Shown here: in pieces, positions 17,084 to 25,223 of the stretch
How positions within the stretch are numbered: position 1 is the stretch's first letter
Layout of the letters: every line of letters starts with the position of its first letter
Assembly: GCF_000685965.1 (NCBI RefSeq)
Contig: NZ_JMLE01000005.1
Coordinates: 1-64,000, forward strand
Direction of reading: 5' to 3'
Source: Arthrobacter sp. UNC362MFTsu5.1
GTDB taxonomy: Bacteria; Actinomycetota; Actinomycetes; Actinomycetales; Micrococcaceae
DNA length: 64,000 bases
The notes under the pieces: generated by a model
Databases searched by the model: none
Told to the model about the DNA's origin: nothing
The model's input: the letters and a program-made list of their open reading frames with translations, nothing else
Translations under genes and position numbers: made by a program

Positions 17084-17881
17084 TCAGACGGTGTAATGGA
17101 CTCCGGCCACGGCCACGGCGACGTCGCCGCTGAACACGGGCTTGGCCTCGGCCATGACTTTGGTCTGCGACGTCCATACCGGAATGTGGGTCAGGAGCAG
17201 CCGGCGCGCCCCTGCCGCGGCGGCAGCCTCGCCGGCTCGTTTACCCGTCAGGTGCACGTCCTTGATGTCGTCGTCGCGGCCTTCCTCGAAGGCGGCCTCG
17301 CACAGGAAGAGGTCGGCGTCCTTTGCGGCTTCCTCCAGCCCGGCACACGAGTCGGTGTCCCCCGAGTACGTCAGAACGCGGGTGACCGGCACGCCGCCTG
17401 CGGACGGTTCCGTCACCTCGACGCGGAGGGCGTAGGCCTCCTCCACGGGGTGGTTCACCGCGAACGGCGTCACGGTGTACGGTCCCACCGTGACGGACTG
17501 CCGTTCGGTCCAGTTGGTGAAGTCGAATTCCTCGTGCATGCCCGGGTCCAGCTCCAGCCCGTACGCCGTGGCCATCCGGTCCGCCGTCGCCGCCGGGCCC
17601 CAGACCTTAATCCGGTCCCGGCCCCAGCCGCCCGGCTTCCAGCGCACGGCCACATGGAGGCCGCACAGGTCCATGCAATGGTCCGGGTGCAGGTGGGTGA
17701 GGAAGATCGCGTCAATGTCCTCAAGGTCCGTGTACCGCTGGATCGCCCCGAGGGCCCCGCTGCCGAGGTCCATCACGATCTTCCAGGTCCGCTCGCCGTC
17801 ATGCGCGGTCAGCAGATAGCACGACGCCGGGGAACCCGGCCCCGGGAAGGAACCGGTGCAGCCAACAATGGTCAGTTTCAC
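17084..17881 (-). CDS. MBL-fold metallo-hydrolase (RNase Z-like)
   Basis: A 265-aa metallo-beta-lactamase-fold protein with the metal motif [11 protein letters not shown], a glycine-rich start [18 protein letters not shown], the GDTD aspartate and a distal LLLTHIP histidine. This subgroup of small RNase Z-like hydrolases is often encoded next to murI and rph in actinobacteria and mycobacteria; its substrate is not established. Its start overlaps the murI stop by 4 bp, indicating one murI-mbl transcript. Confidence 0.88.
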   Translation of the reverse strand: MKLTIVGCTGSFPGPGSPASCYLLTAHDGERTWKIVMDLGSGALGAIQRYTDLEDIDAIFLTHLHPDHCMDLCGLHVAVRWKPGGWGRDRIKVWGPAATADRMATAYGLELDPGMHEEFDFTNWTERQSVTVGPYTVTPFAVNHPVEEAYALRVEVTEPSAGGVPVTRVLTYSGDTDSCAGLEEAAKDADLFLCEAAFEEGRDDDIKDVHLTGKRAGEAAAAAGARRLLLTHIPVWTSQTKVMAEAKPVFSGDVAVAVAGVHYTV

Positions 17882-18894
17882 AGCCGTGTTCCCCCGGCCG
17901 CGGATCCGCCGACGAAGTTGGAAATCCGCGGCCGGGCGGCGCCGGCCCGGGCTGCCGCGATCATTTCCGGCGTTATCTTCGCCAGGCTGCCGGTGGGGTA
18001 CTGCGCGGCAACGTGGTCCACGTGCTTCACGCTGAGCACTTCGGGACCGAGGAAGCGCCTGGCCAGGGTTTCGAACTGTCTGGCTTCGCCGGTGGCGATG
18101 AAGTGGTGCTGGGGCGGCGCCTCGACGGTCCGCTGAAGATCGTGTGAAACGAGTGCCCGGTAAACATCCTTGGCGGTTTCCTCGGCACTGGAGACGAGGG
18201 TGACGTCCTCCCCCATGACATAGGAGATCACACCGGTGAGCAGCGGGTAGTGCGTGCAGCCGAGCACAACGGTATCCACGCCGGCGGTGCGCAGCGGCTC
18301 AAGGTACTCCCGGGCAACGGCAAGGAGTTCCGGACCCGTGGTGATGCCGGCCTCCACGTAGCTGACGAATGCCGGGCAGGCCACGGACGTGATGTGCAGG
18401 TCCGGGGCTGCGGCGAAGGTGTCCTCGTACGCCCGGGAACCCACGGTCGCGGAGGTCCCGATGACGCCCACCCGGCCGCTCCTGGTGGCGGCCACAGCCC
18501 GACGCACCGCAGGCTGGATCACTTCGATCACGGGAATCCCGTAGCGGGCCGTGTACCTCTCGCGGGCGTCCCGGAGGACAGCGGCGGAGGCGGAGTTGCA
18601 CGCGATGGTCAGCAGCTTGACGCCGGAATCCACCAGCTCATCCATTACGCCAAGGGCGTTGGCGCGGACCTCGGCGATGGGCAGCGGGCCGTAGGGGCCG
18701 TTCGCGGTATCGCCCACATAGAGGATCGATTCGTTGGGCAGCTGGTCGATGATGGACCGCGCCACGGTCAGTCCGCCGACTCCGGAGTCGAAGATGCCGA
18801 TGGGCCGCGAGCCCATGGGGCTGTCGTCCGCGCTGCTCGCTGGGGAATCCGCCACAGCGTCCGCTGCCGGATCCATGCTCGATGCTGAAGTCAT
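17878..18894 (-). CDS. murI: Glutamate racemase
   Basis: An approximately 338-aa enzyme that makes D-glutamate for peptidoglycan. The PLP-independent racemase motifs are clear: [12 protein letters not shown], the first catalytic Cys in TIACNSASA, and the second in LGCTHYPLL. The start is uncertain. ATG 18894 gives a roughly 28-residue polar extension before the conserved start of the domain. A longer frame begins at 18936, and ATG 18816 ([12 protein letters not shown]) would match the usual length. A TATCCT hexamer 9 bp before 18894 supports that choice weakly. Confidence 0.93.
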   Translation of the reverse strand: MTSASSMDPAADAVADSPASSADDSPMGSRPIGIFDSGVGGLTVARSIIDQLPNESILYVGDTANGPYGPLPIAEVRANALGVMDELVDSGVKLLTIACNSASAAVLRDARERYTARYGIPVIEVIQPAVRRAVAATRSGRVGVIGTSATVGSRAYEDTFAAAPDLHITSVACPAFVSYVEAGITTGPELLAVAREYLEPLRTAGVDTVVLGCTHYPLLTGVISYVMGEDVTLVSSAEETAKDVYRALVSHDLQRTVEAPPQHHFIATGEARQFETLARRFLGPEVLSVKHVDHVAAQYPTGSLAKITPEMIAAARAGAARPRISNFVGGSAAGGTRL

Positions 18895-19009
18895 GATTAT
18901 TCGAGGATAGGGCTTCCCTGTTGGTGCGGCCATCACATTGTGTCGTCCGACTCATGTTGGATAAGTCACACAATTTGGCGTCAGGCCCGCCCCACGCACG
19001 CCGAAGCGC

Positions 19010-19576
19010 TCAGGCCCGCGGTTCCATGGACTGGAGCATGGCCTGCACCAGCGATTCCTGCAGCCACGTGGTGAAGTTGTACACCAGCGCCAGGTAGCTT
19101 TCCACGTCTTCGGCCTGGGACCAGTCCTGCATGGTGTGGACGTGTTCGGCGTCGGCGTCGTCCCGGATGTCAAGCCGTTCAGCCAGGACCAGCCGGACGT
19201 CGTTCAGCGCCTGCGACCAGTGCCGGGCGTCGGCGGGCGAAAGGACCACGTCGTTGGTGTCCAGGCCCAGCGCCGCCGCCCGCAGGGCGCCGATCTTGTT
19301 TTCCCGCAGTGAGCGTTCGGTGAGCTGGCGGAACTCCAGGGCGGCGGCGTCGTCGGTCCGGGTGACGTTGGGCAGCAACCGCCGCAGCGCACGGTCCGAT
19401 GGTTCCTTGACATTCATGTCCAGCCCGATCAGGGCTGTCAGCGGGTCTTCGCTGGCGCTTTCGGCCGGTTCGAGCATCGAGATGACGTCGTCGATCAGGC
19501 TCCGCAGCAGTTCCCGTTCCGCCGGTTCGAGGTATCCGGTAATGCCTTTGAGTCCGTATTTGAATGCCTTAGCCAC
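19010..19576 (-). CDS. DUF2017 family protein
   Basis: A 188-aa soluble protein of the actinobacterial DUF2017 family, rich in Leu, Asp and Arg and predicted mostly helical (YLEPAERELLRSLIDDVISML, LRRLLPNVTRTDDAAALEFR). The clpS-DUF2017-murI neighbourhood is conserved in actinobacteria, which hints at a link to ClpS-dependent proteolysis, but no function is established. Its start overlaps the end of clpS by 8 bp. Confidence 0.85.
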   Translation of the reverse strand: MAKAFKYGLKGITGYLEPAERELLRSLIDDVISMLEPAESASEDPLTALIGLDMNVKEPSDRALRRLLPNVTRTDDAAALEFRQLTERSLRENKIGALRAAALGLDTNDVVLSPADARHWSQALNDVRLVLAERLDIRDDADAEHVHTMQDWSQAEDVESYLALVYNFTTWLQESLVQAMLQSMEPRA

Positions 19577-19937
19577 GTTTGCCTTTGCCCTTGCCGGATC
19601 CGCCGTCTTTGCCGCCGCCGGTGGCCTTTTCCACCGTGGCCCACAGGCCGAAGCCGTGCATGGCGACGGCGTGCTGCTCCACCTGTTCCTTGCTGCCGTG
19701 CGCCACGATGGAACGTCCCTTCTTATGGACCTCCATCATGAGCTTGTTGGCCTTCGGCTCCGAGTAGCCGAAATAGCTCTGGAAAACGTAGCTCACGTAG
19801 CTCATCAGGTTGACGGGATCGTTCCAGATCACCAGGTTCCAGGGAATGTCCGGGGCCGTCAGGGCGTCGGTGGACGTCACTGTTCCGGTCTGGGTGCTCT
19901 CCTGGGTGTCAGGGCCGAGCGCAACGCTTAAGGTCAT
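19569..19937 (-). CDS. clpS: ATP-dependent Clp protease adaptor ClpS
   Basis: A 122-aa adaptor that delivers N-degron substrates to the ClpAP/ClpCP protease. The core WNLVIWNDPVNLMSYVSYVF contains the Asn-Asp pair that binds the N-terminal residue, followed by KANKLMMEVHKKGRSIV and an acidic/hydrophobic AVAMHGFGLWATVEK strand. A Gly/Lys tail (GGGKDGGSGKGKGKRG) is unusual but harmless. The promoter lies within the 37-bp spacer shared with pncB; TAGAAT ends 6 bp before ATG 19937. Confidence 0.94.
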   Translation of the reverse strand: MTLSVALGPDTQESTQTGTVTSTDALTAPDIPWNLVIWNDPVNLMSYVSYVFQSYFGYSEPKANKLMMEVHKKGRSIVAHGSKEQVEQHAVAMHGFGLWATVEKATGGGKDGGSGKGKGKRG

Positions 19938-19943
19938 CTGTCC

Positions 19944-19949
19944 ATTCTA
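19944..19949 (-). promoter_or_regulatory. -10 element of clpS (leaderless arrangement)
   Basis: TAGAAT on the minus strand, 6 bp before ATG 19937. Confidence 0.55.
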
Positions 19950-19962
19950 GGGCGATGCGCAC

Positions 19963-19968
19963 TAGAGT
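19963..19968 (+). promoter_or_regulatory. -10 element of pncB (leaderless arrangement)
   Basis: TAGAGT, 6 bp before GTG 19975, divergent from and only 13 bp away from the clpS -10. Confidence 0.55.
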
Positions 19969-19974
19969 GAATTC

Positions 19975-21303
19975 GTGAGTACCCCTGCTGGCTGGGATCA
20001 TCCCCGCACGTCCTTGTACACCGACCACTACGAGCTGACCATGCTCCAGGCGTCGCTGCATTCAGGTGCCGCACACCGGAAGTCGGTGTTTGAGGCGTTC
20101 GCCCGCAGGCTTCCCGACGGCCGCCGCTACGGGATTGTGGCCGGAACGGGCAGGCTGCTGGAGGGCATCGCGGACTTCCGGTTCGGCGGACCCGAGCTCG
20201 ATTTCCTCCGCCGCACGCACGTGGTCAACGACGAAACCCTGGACTACCTGGCCGGGTTCCGTTTCACCGGGGACATCTGGGGCTACGCCGAGGGCGAAGC
20301 CTATTTCCCCAACTCCCCCATCCTGATTGTGGAGTCCACGTTCGCCGAGGCCTGCATCCTGGAGACCTACATCCTTTCGGTGCTCAACCACGACAGCGCC
20401 ATCGCCTCCGCTGCGTCGCGCATGATCACCGCTGCGGGCAACCGGCCCTGCATCGAAATGGGTTCCCGGCGGACCCAGGAGGAATCCGCGGCCGCCGCCG
20501 CCCGTGCGGCCGTCATCGCCGGCTTTGACAGCACGTCCAACCTCGAAGCCGGGCGCCGGTACGGCATCAAGACGGTGGGCACCGCCGCCCACTCGTTCAC
20601 CCTCCTGCACGACACTGAACGGGAAGCCTTTGAGGCGCAGATCGCCTCGTTCGGCGCCGGAACGTCGCTGCTGGTGGACACGTACGACGTCGAAACGGCC
20701 GTCCGTACGGCCGTGGACCTTGCGGGTCCCAAATTGGGGGCAGTCCGGCTCGACTCCGGAGACCTCGTGGCGCAGGCCCAGTGGGTCCGCCGGCTGCTGG
20801 ACGACCTCGGCAACGAAAACACCAAGATCGTCGTCACCTCGGACCTGGATGAATACGCCATCGCGGCTCTGCAGTCCGCACCGGTTGACTCCTACGGCGT
20901 GGGCACCTCGCTGGTCACCGGCTCCGGCGCCCCCACCGCGAGCATGGTCTACAAACTCGTCAGCCGCACCGACGACTCCGGCGAATTCGTGTCCGTTGCC
21001 AAAGCAGCCAAGAACAAGACGAGCAAGGGCGGCAGGAAGTACGCGCTCCGCAGGCTCAACGAACGGGGCGTCGCCACCCACGAGATGGTGGGAGTAGGGC
21101 ACCGGCCCGAAGACGACGGCAATGACCGCCAGTTGCTGCAGCAGTTCATCAAGAACGGCGAACTGCTCCCCGGCTGGACCGGGACCGAGGGCGTGTTCCG
21201 TGCCCGCCAGCGGCACATTGACTCCATGGCGGAACTTCCGGCAGTCGTCAACCGCCTGCAGCGCGGCGAGCCGGCCATCCCCACCGTCTACGAGGAGAAC
21301 TGA
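19975..21303 (+). CDS. pncB: Nicotinate phosphoribosyltransferase
   Basis: A 442-aa enzyme of the Preiss-Handler NAD salvage pathway that joins nicotinate and PRPP. Motifs are YTDHYELTMLQASL at the N-terminus, FEAFARRLPDGRRYGIVAG, the RRTQEESAAAAARAAVIAGF phosphate-binding segment (with GSRR before it), AVRLDSGDL, and YGVGTSLVTGSGAPTASMVYKLV. It starts at GTG 19975. It is followed with a 1-bp stop/start overlap by pncA, so nicotinamide is deamidated and the nicotinate re-used by adjacent gene products. Confidence 0.95.
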   Translation: MSTPAGWDHPRTSLYTDHYELTMLQASLHSGAAHRKSVFEAFARRLPDGRRYGIVAGTGRLLEGIADFRFGGPELDFLRRTHVVNDETLDYLAGFRFTGDIWGYAEGEAYFPNSPILIVESTFAEACILETYILSVLNHDSAIASAASRMITAAGNRPCIEMGSRRTQEESAAAAARAAVIAGFDSTSNLEAGRRYGIKTVGTAAHSFTLLHDTEREAFEAQIASFGAGTSLLVDTYDVETAVRTAVDLAGPKLGAVRLDSGDLVAQAQWVRRLLDDLGNENTKIVVTSDLDEYAIAALQSAPVDSYGVGTSLVTGSGAPTASMVYKLVSRTDDSGEFVSVAKAAKNKTSKGGRKYALRRLNERGVATHEMVGVGHRPEDDGNDRQLLQQFIKNGELLPGWTGTEGVFRARQRHIDSMAELPAVVNRLQRGEPAIPTVYEEN

Positions 21304-21950
21304 TGTCACGCGCTCTGATCATTGTCGACGTGCAGAACGATTTCTGCGAAGGCGGCTCCCTGGCCGTCAAAGGCGGAGCGGACGTGGCCGGGGCCATCAG
21401 CGAATACGTGGACGCCCATCACGGCCAGTTCGACCACATCGTGGCCACCCAGGACTGGCACATCGAGCCCGGCGCCCACTTCGCGGAGAACCCCGACTTC
21501 ATCGACTCGTGGCCGCCGCACTGCGTCGCCGGCACCCGCGGGGCGGAACTGCACCCGGACCTGGACACGGAGTACATCCAGGCCTATTTCCGCAAAGGCC
21601 AGTTCACCGCCGCCTACTCCGGTTTTGAAGGCATCCTTGCTCCCGAGGACGCGGTGCCCACAGGCGACCGGAAGCCCGGCGCCCTGCCGTTGGAGGACGC
21701 GGAGGCATTGACTGCCAGTTCGTTTGCCGACGAGGACGCCATCGGCCTGGACGACTGGCTGCAAAGCCACGATGTGGAGGACGTGGTGATTGTGGGAATC
21801 GCCACCGACTACTGCGTCATGGCCACCGCCCTGGACGCCGTCCAGGCCGGCTATTCGGTGACGGTGGTCCGGAACCTCACGGCCGGAATCGCAGCCGACC
21901 TCGACGACGCCTACGCCGAGATGGAACTCGGCGGAGTGGACCTTGCCTAG
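21303..21950 (+). CDS. pncA: Nicotinamidase (isochorismatase-family amidohydrolase)
   Basis: A 215-aa cysteine hydrolase that converts nicotinamide to nicotinate. The catalytic triad is visible as Asp9 (IIVDVQNDF), Lys in the FRKGQF segment and Cys in ATDYCVMATALDAV. The metal ligands lie in TQDWHIEPGAHF. ATG overlaps the pncB stop (TGATG), so expression is coupled. It is slightly longer than the 186-aa M. tuberculosis PncA because of an insert around GILAPEDAVPTGDRKPG. Confidence 0.94.
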   Translation: MSRALIIVDVQNDFCEGGSLAVKGGADVAGAISEYVDAHHGQFDHIVATQDWHIEPGAHFAENPDFIDSWPPHCVAGTRGAELHPDLDTEYIQAYFRKGQFTAAYSGFEGILAPEDAVPTGDRKPGALPLEDAEALTASSFADEDAIGLDDWLQSHDVEDVVIVGIATDYCVMATALDAVQAGYSVTVVRNLTAGIAADLDDAYAEMELGGVDLA

Positions 21951-22016
21951 CCTGGATCTGACCTAAGCCTCGCCGCCCGCGTTGCCGGCGGGCTCCGGGC
22001 CTGGCGGTCCGGGCGC

Positions 22017-23801
22017 CTATTTCCGGCCGATGAACCAGTCCTGAAGCTTCCGCAGCCTGGCCTGCAGCTGTTCCTCGTTGGCCTGCGCCACCGGCGGGCC
22101 GCCGCAGACGGTGCGGAGTTTCGTATGCACCACCCCGTGCGGGGTTCCCGTCCGCGCGGACCACGCGGCCACGTTCTTGGCCAGTTCGTTGCGCAGGTCC
22201 ATGAGCATCCGGTGATCGGGAACAGCGGGGGCAGCCTGCGAGGCGGCAGATTCACCCGCCCGGAGCTTCTTCCGGCTCTGCTGTTCATGCTGGCGCTGGC
22301 GCAGCAGCGTGCCCACCTGTTCGGCGTCCAGGAGTCCCGGAATGCCGAGGAAGTCCAGTTCGTCGTCGGATCCGATGTCGCCGCCGGTGCCGAACTCGCC
22401 GCCGTCGAACAGCACGCGGTCGAATGATGCCTGCGAGTCGAGGGCCTCAAATTTGCCCTTGGTGAGGCTGTCGGACGCCTTGTCCTCCCGGTTGGCCTCG
22501 TCCATGAGCGAGTCTTCGGGATTGAACAGGCCGTCCGGGTCTTCTTTCTCCGGCCGGTCCAGGGCGTGGTCGCGTTCAGCTTCCATCGAGTTCGCCAGCG
22601 CGGTCAGCTGCGGAACCGACGGCAGGAACACCGACGCTGTTTCGCCGCGCTTCCGGGCGCGGACAAAACGGCCGACGGCCTGGGCGAAGAACAGCGGCGT
22701 GGACGTGGACGTGGCATAGACGCCCACCGACAGCCGGGGAACGTCCACGCCTTCGGACACCATCCGGACCGCCACCATCCAGCGTTTGTCGCTGGCGGTG
22801 AATTCCTCGATCTTGCTGGATGCCTTGACGTCATCGGAAAGGATCACGGTGGGTGATTCACCGGTGATCTTCTTCAGCTGGCCGGCGTAGGCGCGGGCAT
22901 CCTCGTGGTCGGTCGCAATCACCAGGCCGCCGGCGTCGGGTACGGTCCGGCGGACCTCGCTCAGGCGTTTGTCCGCTCCGGCCAGCACAGCCGGGATCCA
23001 TTCGCCGGCCGGGTTGAGGGCGGTCCGCCAGGCCTGCGAAATGATGTCCTTGGTGACGGCCGACTCGCCGAGGGACGCCGCCATCTCCTCGCCGCCGCTG
23101 GTGCGCCAGCGCATCTGGCCCGAGTACGCCATGAACATGACCGGACGGACCACGTGGTCACGCAGGGCGTTCCCGTAGCCGTAGGTGTAGTCGGCCTTGG
23201 AGCGGCGGATGCCGTCCCGGTCCTCGGCGTACTCCACAAAGGGAATGGGTGACGTGTCGGAGCGGAAGGGCGTGCCCGTGAGTGAAAGCCGGCGTGCGGC
23301 CGGGTCGAAAGCCTCGCGGAGTCCGTCACCCCAGGACAGAGCTTCGCCGCCGTGGTGGATCTCGTCGAGGATCACCAGGGTGCGGGCTGCTTCCGTCTTG
23401 GCGCGGTGCAGCATGGGCTTGCTGGCAACCTGGGCATAGGTCACGGCGACGCCGATGAAGCCGCGGCCGTGCTGCCCGTCCGCATTCTTGAAGTTGGGGT
23501 CGATCGCGATCCCCACGCGGGCCGCGGCGTCAGCCCACTGCCGTTTCAGGTGGTCCGTGGGCGCCACGATGGTCACACGGTTAACGGTGCCCGCCTCGAT
23601 CAGCATCGACGCCACACGCAGCGCGAAGGTGGTCTTGCCTGCGCCGGGCGTTGCCACCGCGAGGAAGTCCCTGGGGCCGGTGGCAAAGTAGCGGTCGAGC
23701 GCTTCCTGCTGCCACGCACGGAGCTTCTGCGCGGTTCCCCACGCTGCCCGCTCGGGATAGGCCGGCGGCAGCGTTGGCCCGCCAAAGAGTGTCTCGGTCA
23801 C
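22017..23801 (-). CDS. Superfamily 2 DEAD/DEAH-box helicase
   Basis: A 594-aa helicase-like ATPase. Motif I is ATPGAGKTTFALRV, motif II is ILDEIHHG, motif III is LTGTPFRSD, and the C-terminal RecA lobe has MVSEGVDVPRLSVGVYAT and motif VI AQAVGRFVRARKRGE. After residue 430 there is an acidic/basic region without a recognised domain, ending in a short RLRKLQDWFIGRK. It resembles the type III restriction/ERCC3-like ResIII group but no nuclease or methylase lies nearby, so it is probably a housekeeping helicase of this genus. It starts at GTG 23801 and converges on pncA. Confidence 0.85.
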   Translation of the reverse strand: MTETLFGGPTLPPAYPERAAWGTAQKLRAWQQEALDRYFATGPRDFLAVATPGAGKTTFALRVASMLIEAGTVNRVTIVAPTDHLKRQWADAAARVGIAIDPNFKNADGQHGRGFIGVAVTYAQVASKPMLHRAKTEAARTLVILDEIHHGGEALSWGDGLREAFDPAARRLSLTGTPFRSDTSPIPFVEYAEDRDGIRRSKADYTYGYGNALRDHVVRPVMFMAYSGQMRWRTSGGEEMAASLGESAVTKDIISQAWRTALNPAGEWIPAVLAGADKRLSEVRRTVPDAGGLVIATDHEDARAYAGQLKKITGESPTVILSDDVKASSKIEEFTASDKRWMVAVRMVSEGVDVPRLSVGVYATSTSTPLFFAQAVGRFVRARKRGETASVFLPSVPQLTALANSMEAERDHALDRPEKEDPDGLFNPEDSLMDEANREDKASDSLTKGKFEALDSQASFDRVLFDGGEFGTGGDIGSDDELDFLGIPGLLDAEQVGTLLRQRQHEQQSRKKLRAGESAASQAAPAVPDHRMLMDLRNELAKNVAAWSARTGTPHGVVHTKLRTVCGGPPVAQANEEQLQARLRKLQDWFIGRK

Positions 23802-23979
23802 GCAGAGCCCTCAATTCCCCGCATTGCGGCAGCCGTGAGCGAAAGACACATAAACATAAACACCAATCTGTTCCGGAGGAGCCGCACTGCTCCGGTCATC
23901 AAAAATCATCGTGGTCACGGGACGTGCGCAGCAGGGATTGCGCCCCCGTGGTTGTCTTGCCCCGCCCTGGCCGGGCGGG

Positions 23980-24008
23980 CCGGTCACCGACTTAAGCCAG
24001 GTGACCGG
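23980..24008 (-). terminator. Hairpin downstream of the DUF3039 gene
   Basis: Perfect 9-bp arms CCGGTCACC/GGTGACCGG with an 11-nt loop lie just after the DUF3039 stop. A second GC-rich hairpin (around 23961-23979) follows in the minus direction. No T-tract is present, so Rho-independent function is uncertain. The remaining spacer up to the helicase start (23802-23960) shows no gene. Confidence 0.4.
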
Positions 24009-24017
24009 TGAACGGCC

Positions 24018-24344
24018 CTATTTGCCGGAATCGCCGTCGGAGCCCTTGCCGCCGTCGTTCCCGGGACGCAGGCCTTCGTAGACCTCTTTGCATTCCGGGC
24101 AGACCGGGAACTTCTGCGGATCGCGGCCGGGAGTCCACACCTTGCCGCACAGAGCGATGACCGGCTCGCCCGTCATGGCTGACTCCATGATCTTCTCTTT
24201 GCGCACGTAGTGGGAGAACCGTTCCCGGTCACCGGGTTCCACTTCCTCGCGCACTTCCTCGCGCTCGATAGTGGCCGTGGACGTTCCTGGTCCGGAAAGC
24301 TCGCGCATCGGGTCGTTTTCGAGGGGGTCCGTCATGCTAGTCAT
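24018..24344 (-). CDS. DUF3039 small zinc-ribbon-like protein
   Basis: A protein of about 108 aa matching DUF3039: an acidic N-terminal half, the conserved RERFSHYVRKEKI and GEPVIALCGKVWTPGRDP, then a VCPECKEVYEGL knuckle. One His and three Cys (ALCGK, CPEC) could bind zinc. The function is unknown; the family is widespread in actinobacteria next to helicase genes. I choose ATG 24344 because a TAAGAT hexamer ends 7 bp upstream; ATG codons at 24353, 24374 and 24335 are alternatives. Confidence 0.82.
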   Translation of the reverse strand: MTSMTDPLENDPMRELSGPGTSTATIEREEVREEVEPGDRERFSHYVRKEKIMESAMTGEPVIALCGKVWTPGRDPQKFPVCPECKEVYEGLRPGNDGGKGSDGDSGK

Positions 24345-24351
24345 GGCATCC

Positions 24352-24357
24352 ATCTTA
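24352..24357 (-). promoter_or_regulatory. -10 element of the DUF3039 gene (leaderless arrangement)
   Basis: TAAGAT on the minus strand, 7 bp before ATG 24344; it also helps choose among four in-frame ATG codons. Confidence 0.45.
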
Positions 24358-24391
24358 GCCGTTGTGCCGGACAAAAAACCGGACCTCTGAA

Positions 24392-25174
24392 CTACAGGCC
24401 CTGCCAGGCGGGCTTGTTGTCATACGTGTGGCGGTAGTAATCGGCCAGCCTGAGCGACGACGCGGCGGCCTCGTCCACCAGCACGGTGACGTGGGGGTGC
24501 ATTTGCAGGACGGACGCGGCGCAGATGGCAGCCACCGGTCCTTCCACTAAGTCCCGGACAGCCTGGGCCTTTTGGGCGCCGGTGGCAATCAAGATCACAT
24601 GGCGGGCCTCCATGATGGTGCCCAGCCCCTGGGTGATCACGTGGTGGGGAACATCATGGATGCTTTTGAAGAACCGGGCGTTGTCCCGGCGTGTCTGCTC
24701 GATGAGGCTCTTGATCCTCGTCCTGGACGCCAGGGACGAGCCGGGCTCGTTGAAGCCGATGTGGCCGTCGGTGCCTACGCCCAGCAGCTGGAGGTCCACC
24801 CCGCCGGCAGCCCTGATGGCGTCCTCGTAGGCCTGGCAGGCCGCGGGGATGTCCGCCGCCTGGCCGTCGGGAGTATGCACGTTTTCGGGTGCGATGTTCA
24901 CCCGGTCGGTGAACTCCCGGCGGATGACCTCCCGGTAGGACTGGGGGTGGCCCTGCTCCAGGCCCACGTATTCGTCCAGGGCAAACCCGCGCGCACGGCT
25001 GAAGTCGAGTCCGCCGTCATTATGACGCCGGGCGAGTTCGTCATAGACCGGCAACGGGGACGCTCCCGTCGCCAGGCCGAGCACAGCGTCGGGCTTACGG
25101 CGCAGCAGGGCCTCGACGGCGTCGGCTGCGAGGGACCCGATCTGTTTGCTCCCCGGAAGAATAACCACTTCCAT
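24392..25174 (-). CDS. nagB: Glucosamine-6-phosphate deaminase
   Basis: A 260-aa enzyme converting glucosamine-6-phosphate to fructose-6-phosphate and ammonia in amino-sugar catabolism. Hallmarks are LGLATGASPLPVYDEL, ARGFALDEYVGL with the catalytic Asp, LQLLGVGTDGHIGFNEPGSS with the catalytic Asp/His pair, and ILIATGAQKAQAV. The start has AAAGGCGG 7 bp upstream. It is not linked to nagA here and may be monocistronic. Confidence 0.95.
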   Translation of the reverse strand: MEVVILPGSKQIGSLAADAVEALLRRKPDAVLGLATGASPLPVYDELARRHNDGGLDFSRARGFALDEYVGLEQGHPQSYREVIRREFTDRVNIAPENVHTPDGQAADIPAACQAYEDAIRAAGGVDLQLLGVGTDGHIGFNEPGSSLASRTRIKSLIEQTRRDNARFFKSIHDVPHHVITQGLGTIMEARHVILIATGAQKAQAVRDLVEGPVAAICAASVLQMHPHVTVLVDEAAASSLRLADYYRHTYDNKPAWQGL

Positions 25175-25223
25175 GGCGTACCGCCTTTCCGCATCCAGTA
25201 CTACTAATCATGGCCCCACCGGC

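Noticed and set aside
20062-21309. 415-codon minus-strand frame opposite pncB
   Set aside because: Antisense shadow of pncB; composition rich in Gly, Arg and Val with no motif.
21981-21999. GCCCGC/GCGGGC stem between pncA and the helicase as a terminator
   Set aside because: Six base pairs in very GC-rich DNA with no T-tract; could be chance.
22017-24344. Helicase plus DUF3039 as a defence island
   Set aside because: No nuclease, methylase or mobile-element signs and normal base composition; the neighbours are housekeeping genes.
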